From the NCBI GenBank assembly GCA_016125255.1, contig WGMD01000011.1:1-64000 (forward strand): a stretch of 64,000 nucleotides of DNA, given 5' to 3'. Source of the DNA: Planctomycetota bacterium. Lineage in GTDB: Bacteria > Planctomycetota > Phycisphaerae > Phycisphaerales > Zrk34. Each line of letters starts with the position of its first letter. The first letter of the stretch is position 1. A program made the translations under genes and the position numbers. Below the pieces are notes generated by a model. It saw nothing but the letters and a program-made list of their open reading frames with translations, did no database searches and was not told the DNA's origin. This document shows, piece by piece, positions 55,566 through 62,700 of this stretch.

Positions 55566-57068
55566 GTGCGTACGTTTGCGGTGATCAATCAGAAGGGCGG
55601 CTGCGGCAAGACGACGACGGCCATCAACCTCGCCGCGTCCTTCGCCGAACTGGGCCACAAGACGCTGCTCGTGGACATGGACCCGCAGGGTCACTGTGCA
55701 CTGGGGCTGGCGGTTCCGGACACGCAACTTGAAAAGACGATCGCTGAAGCGCTGATGGGGGACGTGGAGCGCTTCGACCTGGCGGAGATCCTCTGGCAGA
55801 TTTCGACGAATTTGGATCTCGCGCCGGCGGGGGTGCAGCTTGCGGGCGTGGAGCACAAGCTGGCGTCGACGCCGGACCGTGACACGCGGCTGGCGAAGCT
55901 GCTTCGCCGTGTGGCGGGGGATTACGAGATTTGCATCGTCGATTGCCCGCCAAGCATTGGGCTCCTGACGTTCAATGCCCTCCGCGCGGCCGGGGAGGTC
56001 ATTATCCCGGTGGAAACGGGCTATTTCGCCCTCGCCGGTTCGCTGCGGCAGGCGACGACGCTTCAGGTGCTCGCCGATCGGTGCGGGCACGCGGTCTGTT
56101 TCCACGTGCTGCCGACGATGTACGATGTTCGCACGAAGATGGCGCGGGAGATCGTCAACGAGCTGCGCAAGCACTTCGGCGACCGGGTGCTGACGATTCC
56201 GATTCATTTCAGCGCCAAGCTCAAGGAAGCGGCGAGCTTCGGGCAGCCCATTCTCGAATACGATCCGGCGAGCCGGGGGTGTCAGGATTATGAACGGCTG
56301 GCGCGGCATTTATTGGCGACGCGTCCGCATCCGCAGCGGCTTACGGCGCCGGAGTCGACGGAGATGACGGACGATTCGATCGCGCACATGACCAGGCCGA
56401 GCCCGGCGGCGATGCCCGCGGGTTCGCCGGCGGAAGCGCCGATGCGTCGGGACATGCGGCCGGTTGCCGAGCCGCGCGTGCTGCGGGAGATTGATCCGTG
56501 TGACGAAACGGTTGACGCGATGCCGGCGATGGGCTCGCGGGCCGGTGTGACGACGGTGGAGCCGGTGCGTCCGGCGGAGCCGGCCGAGGCCGCGCCGGTG
56601 GCGAACAATCGGGTGGCGGATCTGGTGGCGCGGGCGAAGGCCTTGTCGCAGCGGACGGCGGCGATGCAGCAGCGGCTGGCGTCGGACCCGCAGGTCGCGC
56701 AGTTCGAGGCGCGAGAGCAGCGGCTGGAGACCCGGCCGGCGGACCCGGACGTTCGCCGCACACTTGATGAAAAGCTCCGGGCGCTCTACGGGGCGCATGT
56801 GACGAGTCAGGGCACGCTTTTCGTCCAGCCGGACGCGGCGAGCACGAGCCGGGTGAGCATCGCGGGGGACTTCAATGAATGGTCCGCCATCGCGACGCCG
56901 CTGCAGCGCAATGAGCGGCTGGGCATCTGGCAGACGTGCGTACCGCTGCCGCCGGGGCGGTACCGCTATCGGATCGTGGTCGACGGCAAATGGACAAGCG
57001 ACCCGCACAACCGGTATGTTGAAACCAACCCTTTCGGTGAGCTCAACAACATCATCGAAGTGGAATAG
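55566..57068 (+). CDS. ParA-family ATPase fused to a CBM48-type glycogen-binding domain
   Basis: The 500-residue protein begins with a deviant Walker A motif NQKGGCGKTTTAINLAASFA (residues 8-27), a DMDPQGH near 38, and Walker B CIVDCPPSIGLL near 122, all as in ParA/Soj. ATP-driven dimers of such proteins bind DNA or other surfaces and position cargo. A low-complexity linker (about 260-390) leads to residues about 424-500: RVSIAGDFNEWSAIATPLQRN, WQTCVPLPPGRYRYRIVVDGKW, the AMPK-beta/CBM48 fold with its conserved Trp and Asn. No parB is visible. The protein may bring glycogen or another glucan, or an enzyme, to defined places. Confidence 0.85.
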   Translation: MRTFAVINQKGGCGKTTTAINLAASFAELGHKTLLVDMDPQGHCALGLAVPDTQLEKTIAEALMGDVERFDLAEILWQISTNLDLAPAGVQLAGVEHKLASTPDRDTRLAKLLRRVAGDYEICIVDCPPSIGLLTFNALRAAGEVIIPVETGYFALAGSLRQATTLQVLADRCGHAVCFHVLPTMYDVRTKMAREIVNELRKHFGDRVLTIPIHFSAKLKEAASFGQPILEYDPASRGCQDYERLARHLLATRPHPQRLTAPESTEMTDDSIAHMTRPSPAAMPAGSPAEAPMRRDMRPVAEPRVLREIDPCDETVDAMPAMGSRAGVTTVEPVRPAEPAEAAPVANNRVADLVARAKALSQRTAAMQQRLASDPQVAQFEAREQRLETRPADPDVRRTLDEKLRALYGAHVTSQGTLFVQPDAASTSRVSIAGDFNEWSAIATPLQRNERLGIWQTCVPLPPGRYRYRIVVDGKWTSDPHNRYVETNPFGELNNIIEVE

Positions 57069-57143
57069 CAAGCTGTCAGCGATCAGCCGTCAGCTTTCAG
57101 CTTGCTCTGTCGCTGACCGCTGATGGCTGAAAGCTGAAAGCTC
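57069..57143. repeat. Intergenic palindromic word element, third copy
   Basis: agctgtcagcgatcagccgt and cagctttcagctt on the left pair with gctgatggctgaaagctgaaag on the right. It is the same kind of element as 26809-26876 and 28374-28440, and lies between parA and its partner gene. Confidence 0.65.
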
Positions 57144-57147
57144 CAAC

Positions 57148-58713
57148 ATGAACGATGCGCGGACACGAGAAGCGATCGACGCGCTGGCCCAGTTGCTTTG
57201 CACCGGGCCGGAGGACATCGTGCCCACCGACGGCGTCGGGCCGGAGCTGAAACTGAGCGGATCGGATCGACCCGCCCCGGTGGTGGACGCCATTCTTGTC
57301 GGGCATCTGCCCGGTTACGCCTCGCCGTGGGTCAGTCAGTACGTCTCGCATCTGGCGCAGCAGTACGAGGGAGCGGCCCTGCTGCGCATCAGCGAAGATG
57401 AAATCGAATACGAGATGTTCGACGCCGAACCGCCCCCGGAATCAGGACCGGCGGAATCGATGTCGTCGAACGCGGCGTCGAGCCGGGCGATGGAAGTCGC
57501 CACGACCGACGAGCTGGTCGAGATGCTTCACGACTCGGCCTCGAGCGTCGGGGCGTTCGTCATTCTGTTCGATGAGCCGTCCAAGTCGCCGCAGAAGACC
57601 CGTCTGATGGGGCTGCGGTCGTGGACGATCCTCACCGGCGCGGACGATGCGGCGATCGTGGCGGCGTACCGCATGATCAAGTCGCTGTTGAGCGATGCGG
57701 AGCGTGGGAAAAACGAGGTGCTGCCGCATCTGCGCGTGATGTTCATGGGCTGCGACGATCCAACTGCGCGGGCGGCGGCGTTCCGGCTCAACCGCGCGGT
57801 GGGCGAACTGCTCGATGCGCCCGTTGAAATCGCCGGGGTGCGGAAGCGCATGGCCCCGGTGCGACGCCGGCGGGTCGGGCGCTTCGCCATCGCGGATGAA
57901 TCGCGGCTGTGGCTGGACCTGGGCGAGATGTTCGCCGAGGCGTCGTTGCCGGAGCCGGTCGCGCTGCCGGACGAAGTCGCCCTCGCGACGGAGCCGATCG
58001 CGCCGAAGGCGAAGCCGGCGGGCATGCATGCCTCGTTGGAGGACGCGGATGCGACGACGGCGCCGGTGTTCTCGCTGGAGCCGAAGATCCAAACGCCCAT
58101 TGAGCCGAGGCGCCCGGCGGCGGCTGCGCCGGTTGTTGAATCGCCGAAGGCGGAAGCGCCGCTCGTTGAGCCGCGCGTCACTGAAGAGACGCCCGAGCCG
58201 CGGATTGATCGCAGCGACGACTCCGCCCTGCGAAGCGGCTTCGCGAAGCAGGGAGCCCCGGATTCTAAGGATGCGTCGCGCACATCAGCACCCGCGCCAA
58301 CACCCGCACCGGCTTTCGACGCGGATGACCTGACGATTTACGTGCCTTCGACGGTGAACATTGCCGCGCGTTGTCCGCGTCATCCGCAGGTGCAGATCGC
58401 GCTGGGCGACGACGGCCGGCTGCACATGATGATGCGCACGCAGAAGATGCCCACCGACGAGGCGATCCGCACGCTCCTGGCGACGCGGGCCTGGCTGGCG
58501 GAGCATCAGCAGTTGGTGGCGCTGACGTGTCACGACCGCAAGGTCGACGCGGCCTCGCCGGCGGTGGCGCATTTCTTCACCGATGAGCCCCGCACGGCGG
58601 CGGAATTCGTCTACGCCGCCCCGCCCCAGCAGCGGCCGTTCAAGCTGCATCTGTTGAAGGCGGTTGAAGTTGCGGCGGGTCATGTCGTTGAGTTGCATGA
58701 AGCGCTGAGCTGA
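57148..58713 (+). CDS. Large unknown protein coupled to the ParA-CBM48 gene
   Basis: The 521-residue protein has two structured ends joined by an Ala/Glu/Pro-rich middle. The N-terminal region (about 1-260) contains PAPVVDAILVGHLPGYASPWVSQYVSHLAQQYEGAALLRIS and VGAFVILFDEPSKSPQKT, with Rossmann-like alternation but no P-loop. The C-terminal region (about 390-521) contains DLTIYVPSTVNIAARCPRHPQVQIAL and ATRAWLAEHQQLVALTC. The linker includes an in-frame palindrome at 58226-58253. Being directly downstream of parA, it may be its cargo adaptor. No family recognised. Confidence 0.6.
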   Translation: MNDARTREAIDALAQLLCTGPEDIVPTDGVGPELKLSGSDRPAPVVDAILVGHLPGYASPWVSQYVSHLAQQYEGAALLRISEDEIEYEMFDAEPPPESGPAESMSSNAASSRAMEVATTDELVEMLHDSASSVGAFVILFDEPSKSPQKTRLMGLRSWTILTGADDAAIVAAYRMIKSLLSDAERGKNEVLPHLRVMFMGCDDPTARAAAFRLNRAVGELLDAPVEIAGVRKRMAPVRRRRVGRFAIADESRLWLDLGEMFAEASLPEPVALPDEVALATEPIAPKAKPAGMHASLEDADATTAPVFSLEPKIQTPIEPRRPAAAAPVVESPKAEAPLVEPRVTEETPEPRIDRSDDSALRSGFAKQGAPDSKDASRTSAPAPTPAPAFDADDLTIYVPSTVNIAARCPRHPQVQIALGDDGRLHMMMRTQKMPTDEAIRTLLATRAWLAEHQQLVALTCHDRKVDAASPAVAHFFTDEPRTAAEFVYAAPPQQRPFKLHLLKAVEVAAGHVVELHEALS

Positions 58714-58765
58714 AAAGCGCCGAGTTAACCAAACCTGAACACGCGGCGGTTATGCTCTATTTGCC

Positions 58766-58912
58766 ATGCGAATCGAGCACATCGGCATTGCGATATTCAT
58801 CGCGGTGATCGCACTGGGGTTCTGGTGCGATCGGTTTCGCGGTGAGATGAGCGCGAGCAGCGCGGCGGCGACGCCGGTCGTCGTTCAGCCGGCGGATGCG
58901 GGCGGGAAGTAA
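58766..58912 (+). CDS. 48-residue single-pass membrane peptide
   Basis: A short frame reads MRIEHIGIAIFIAVIALGFWCDRF, then a Ser/Ala-rich tail to TAA at 58910-58912. The hydrophobic core (residues 6-20) is a good membrane helix. It lies just after the partner of parA and convergent with the HEAT-repeat gene. No similarity is known. Confidence 0.5.
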   Translation: MRIEHIGIAIFIAVIALGFWCDRFRGEMSASSAAATPVVVQPADAGGK

Positions 58913-58923
58913 TCACCGGAACA

Positions 58924-61152
58924 TCAGGGTTTGACGATCGTCACCGGCGCGGTTTGGGGCGCGGCGGGGGTGTTGCTGTTGCGCGTCGAGGTGGGTTTGA
59001 TCGGATCGGGCGGGGCAAGCTGTGTTTGCAAGTCGGTGAGCCGGGCGGCGTCGGTGTTGGAGAGCTTCTTGGCGAAGAGCCGTGCGGCGCGGTCGGTGAG
59101 GAGACCGGCGGCGGTTTTGTCGTTGGCGGCGATGGACTGCTCGGCGAGGTCGAGCCAGGTGTCGGCGAGCAGGTCGAGCGGGGCGGGGGGCGCGGCGGTG
59201 AGCTGGGTCGTGGTGTAACGCTCGGCGTCGTCGTAGAGCTTCTGAATGAGCATGAGGCGCAGCGTGGCATCGACGAGGCGGCGCTGATCGTCGGTCGAAA
59301 GGGTCGTCCGCGCGGCGAGTCGCTCGTAGAGCGGCTTGGCGCGGGCGGGCTGATCAGAGCGGGCGTAGAAGCCGGCGAGCCGGAAGGTCGCTTCGTCCGA
59401 CCGGGCTTCGGCGGTCGGCGTCGTGGCGTCGGCCGGCGGGGGTGCGGCGGCGGCTTTTAAGATCTGCTCGTGAATGTCATCGAGATTCGTCGCGGCGGCG
59501 AGGTACTGATCGATGCGCACCACCCCCGGGGCATCGAGTCGGGCGGCGACGGCGAGAATGGCGGCGAGCCAGTTGGCGCGCTGCTCGGTGTCCTTGGGCG
59601 GTGCGTCGATGAGCTTGATGAGCGAAGCGACATCGGCCCCGCGGGCGCCGATGGCGGCGACGACCGCCGGGCGCAGGGCGGGGTCGCTGATGCGCTCGGT
59701 GAGCGGGGCGAGGGGCCAGCGCGGATCAGCAAAGACTTCCGCGGCGGCGAGTCGGACGGTCGGCTCGGTGTGCGTGAGCAACTTTTCGAGCATGGGCTGA
59801 TCGCTCGATTCGCCGAGGCGGCCGAGGAGTCGGACGACGGCCGGCTCGGGCGGGTCCGCGTCCTTGAGGTTCACACGCGCGAACGCCAGGGCCCGCCGGG
59901 CCTGCTGATCGCTGAGCATCTTCGCTTCCGCCGCCGCGACGAGGAACGTCGCCGCCGACCCGCGCACCGTCGGCCGGTCCAGAAGCAGCAGCGCCGAATT
60001 GACCGCCTCGACCTGCGGCACGCGCGCCAGCAGCGCCAGATAAGCCGACTGCACACGCGGATCGCCCTCCGCCAGAAGCAGTTCGACGACCTGCTCCGCC
60101 GCCGCCTCGTCCGCCACGTTTTCCAATAGCGACGCCACTTTCGCCCGCACCTCCGGATCGCGGTCGAGCAGCCGGCCGCGCATGGCGGCGCGGACGTCGT
60201 CGCTGATGGGCTGGGCATTGAGCACGCGGCGTTCGATGAGTCCCAGCGAGAGCATGCGCAGCTCGATCAGATCATCGACCATCATCTGCTGCAAAATCGT
60301 CGCCCGGCCTTTCTCGTCGGTGGCGTCGTAGAGATTGTTGTACGTCTGCGTGAGCCGGGCGGTGCGGCGGGACAGTTGCTTATCCAGGTCCACGTTGCGG
60401 GCCGAGAGGTGGCGCATGATCATCGCTTCCCACTGCGCCTGCGGCAGCGTATTGACGCGGGACCACCAGCGGTGCCACTCGGCCGTGTCGTGCCCGTAGT
60501 CGGCGATGCCCGTGAGCTGTTCCAGCGCATCGAAGGCGGCGTCGCGCAGGGCGGGCTGCCGGGCGTGAATATGCGTGAGCAATGCTTCGACGACGCGCGG
60601 CTGCCGATGCTCCGCCAGCGCCGCCACGGCTCCGAGCCGCTCGTTGAGCGGGGCCTTGTTGCTGTCCGCGATCTTGATCAGGTTCGCCACCAGCGCCGGA
60701 TCGGCAAAGTGCGAGAGCCCCGCCGAGACATCACGCCGCAGATCCGCATCATCCGATCCGAGCATCTTGACGAGCGGGTCGATGAGCTGCGGATCGGGCG
60801 CGTCGGCGCCGGCGATGGCGCGGGCGATGGCGCGGCGGGTCGTCGCATCGGGGCTGTGCGACAGAAGCTGCTTGAGCGTGCTGACGGCGGCGGGCCAGTT
60901 GTGGTCGAGCAGAATGGCGGCGGCGCGCCGGCGTCGGTCCAGGTCCAGCCGCGTGTCCCGCAGGTCGTCGAGCAGATGGTCCAGCTCGCGCTGCTCGTCG
61001 GGGTCGAGCCGCTCGGCGTCGAGTTGAGCGTTGGTGAATGCTTCGTCGGCGGCGGCGCGGAGGCCGGGGCCCGTCAGGACCATCACGCCGAAGAAAAAGA
61101 CCGCGATCGGTCTTAAACAACGGCGGTAAGTGAGGTTAGCCCCTCTTGGCAT
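58924..61152 (-). CDS. Secreted HEAT-repeat protein
   Basis: ATG 61152 gives 742 residues with a signal peptide (RPIAVFFFGVMVLTGPGLRAAA). Helical HEAT-like repeats cover residues about 60-560: SDDADLRRDVSAGLSHFADPALVANLIKI, EHRQPRVVEALLTHI, DRDPEVRAKVASLLENVADEAAAEQVVELL, TEPTVRLAAAEVFADP. The C-terminal region holds TPR-like helices (EATFRLAGFYARSDQPARAKPLYERLA, RAARLFAKKLSNTDAARLTDLQ). Such solenoids act as protein-binding scaffolds, here in the periplasm. The gene is divergent from the TPR gene at 61301. Confidence 0.75.
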   Translation of the reverse strand: MPRGANLTYRRCLRPIAVFFFGVMVLTGPGLRAAADEAFTNAQLDAERLDPDEQRELDHLLDDLRDTRLDLDRRRRAAAILLDHNWPAAVSTLKQLLSHSPDATTRRAIARAIAGADAPDPQLIDPLVKMLGSDDADLRRDVSAGLSHFADPALVANLIKIADSNKAPLNERLGAVAALAEHRQPRVVEALLTHIHARQPALRDAAFDALEQLTGIADYGHDTAEWHRWWSRVNTLPQAQWEAMIMRHLSARNVDLDKQLSRRTARLTQTYNNLYDATDEKGRATILQQMMVDDLIELRMLSLGLIERRVLNAQPISDDVRAAMRGRLLDRDPEVRAKVASLLENVADEAAAEQVVELLLAEGDPRVQSAYLALLARVPQVEAVNSALLLLDRPTVRGSAATFLVAAAEAKMLSDQQARRALAFARVNLKDADPPEPAVVRLLGRLGESSDQPMLEKLLTHTEPTVRLAAAEVFADPRWPLAPLTERISDPALRPAVVAAIGARGADVASLIKLIDAPPKDTEQRANWLAAILAVAARLDAPGVVRIDQYLAAATNLDDIHEQILKAAAAPPPADATTPTAEARSDEATFRLAGFYARSDQPARAKPLYERLAARTTLSTDDQRRLVDATLRLMLIQKLYDDAERYTTTQLTAAPPAPLDLLADTWLDLAEQSIAANDKTAAGLLTDRAARLFAKKLSNTDAARLTDLQTQLAPPDPIKPTSTRNSNTPAAPQTAPVTIVKP

Positions 61153-61166
61153 GGTGAAAAATCCTG

Positions 61167-61195
61167 TTGCAACCCAAAGACGATGTCTATACAAT
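61167..61195 (+). promoter_or_regulatory. Promoter of the TPR gene
   Basis: TTGCAA (61167-61172), a 17-bp spacer and TACAAT (61190-61195) lie 106 bp upstream of ATG 61301. The overlapping TATACA offers an alternative -10. It starts inside the 5' region shared with the divergent HEAT-repeat gene. Confidence 0.5.
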
Positions 61196-61300
61196 ATAGC
61201 CAGAAAAAGGCGTCTGTGTTCAAAATATCGGTGCTTCGGGGCGGATTTGAGAGAGAAAAAGGCTTGTCCCATAATTTCCCCATTCGCGGGACGCAGAACG

Positions 61301-62629
61301 ATGAATGAATGGTTTGAAGCAGAGCAACGTGTGGAGCGCGCGCACGAGTTGTATGAGTCCGGCCGATGGGAGGACGCGGTGCACGAGCTTCGTGCCGCAC
61401 TGAGCGTCAACCCCGAGCAGGGCGAATGGCATTACAACCTGGGCCTGACGCTCGACGCCATGGGCCGCTACGACGAAGCCGTCGAAGCGTTCAAGAACGC
61501 CCTCGTCTATCACGGGCAGGACGTCGAGATTCTCATCAACCTCGGCGTCGATTGCCTGCGCCTCCGCCGCCCCGCCGAAGGCATCAAGTACTTCGAGCAG
61601 GCCCAGCACCTTCAGCCCGACAACGAAGCGACCTACGCGCATCGCATCACCGCCTACGCCCAGCTCGACGATCACGAACAGGCGGAAGTGATGTTCTACA
61701 TGGCGTGCCAGATCAACGAGCACTCGCCGCACGCGCATTTCAATCTCGCCGCGTCGTTGCTCGATCGTCACGACATCGATCGCGCGATCTGGTGTCTGGA
61801 TCAGGTGCGCAAGTTCGACCCCGACTACCCCGATGTCAACGCCCGCCTCGGCGAAGCGTACACGCTCAAGGGTCAGCTTGACCGGGCCTACCGGGCCTAC
61901 CGCCGGCAGCTTCGGCTTGATCCGTCGGACGCGCACACGCTCATGGACATGGCCGAGGTCCTCGTCAAGATGGACCGCCCGCTCGAAGCCGCGGAAAAAT
62001 TCCGCCGGGTCATCGAACTGGACCCCACGCACATCGACGCCCACTTCAACCTCGGCGAACTGGCCCTTCAGTCGCACGACCTGGACGCCGCCCAGATGTC
62101 CTTCGATCTGGTGCTCCGCCTCAATCCCGCGCGGGCCGAGGCGCACATGAAGCTCGCCGGCATCGCCCTGCGGCGGCAGCGCATCGAAGAGGCCCGACGT
62201 CACCTCCGGGCGGAACTGGCGCTGACGCGCTCCGCCGACGACATCGACATCGCCGAGCCGCTGGCGCAGATGCTCATGGACGCGCAGATGCCGCGCGAGG
62301 CGTCGGGGATTCTGTGCGGCCTCGTCCGCCAGCAGCCCGACAACGCCCCGCTGCGTCATCAGCTCGCCCTGGCCATGTTCATGGACGGGCGCATCCGCGA
62401 AGCGATCCGCACCTGCCGCGACGCCATCCGGGCCGATCACAATTACACCCTCGCCATGCAGAACCTCGCCGCCGCCCACGAGCAGCTCGGCGAGTTCCGC
62501 CGGGCCCGCTACTGGACGCTGCGGGCGCTGGAGATCGCCCCCGACGACGCCGCCATGCGCCGCGTCGCCACACGCCTCCGCCACAAAATCATGGTGCAGC
62601 GCTTCGCCCGCTTCTTCGGCCGGCGCTGA
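61301..62629 (+). CDS. TPR-repeat protein
   Basis: ATG 61301 gives 442 residues of at least eleven tetratricopeptide repeats, for example YESGRWEDAVHELRAALSVNP, LDAMGRYDEAVEAFKNALVYH and VKMDRPLEAAEKFRRVIELDP, with the small/aromatic positions of the TPR consensus. There is no signal peptide, so it is cytoplasmic. The C-terminal helix is basic (RLRHKIMVQRFARFFGRR). It is probably a protein-interaction scaffold. A terminator-like repeat follows. Confidence 0.85.
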   Translation: MNEWFEAEQRVERAHELYESGRWEDAVHELRAALSVNPEQGEWHYNLGLTLDAMGRYDEAVEAFKNALVYHGQDVEILINLGVDCLRLRRPAEGIKYFEQAQHLQPDNEATYAHRITAYAQLDDHEQAEVMFYMACQINEHSPHAHFNLAASLLDRHDIDRAIWCLDQVRKFDPDYPDVNARLGEAYTLKGQLDRAYRAYRRQLRLDPSDAHTLMDMAEVLVKMDRPLEAAEKFRRVIELDPTHIDAHFNLGELALQSHDLDAAQMSFDLVLRLNPARAEAHMKLAGIALRRQRIEEARRHLRAELALTRSADDIDIAEPLAQMLMDAQMPREASGILCGLVRQQPDNAPLRHQLALAMFMDGRIREAIRTCRDAIRADHNYTLAMQNLAAAHEQLGEFRRARYWTLRALEIAPDDAAMRRVATRLRHKIMVQRFARFFGRR

Positions 62630-62637
62630 GCTTCTTC

Positions 62638-62698
62638 GCCCCGTTCAGCGACGCCGCCCGTTCGACGGGCTCACGGCAGGAAGCGGCGTCGCTAAGCA
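62638..62698. terminator. Bidirectional hairpin of the GCGACGCCGC repeat family
   Basis: GTTCAGCGACGCCGC on the left pairs with GCGGCGTCGCTAAGC on the right, enclosing CCCGTTCGACGGG. It lies between convergent genes and can end transcription in both directions. It is the most symmetrical copy of this family in the window. Confidence 0.75.
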
Positions 62699-62700
62699 GA

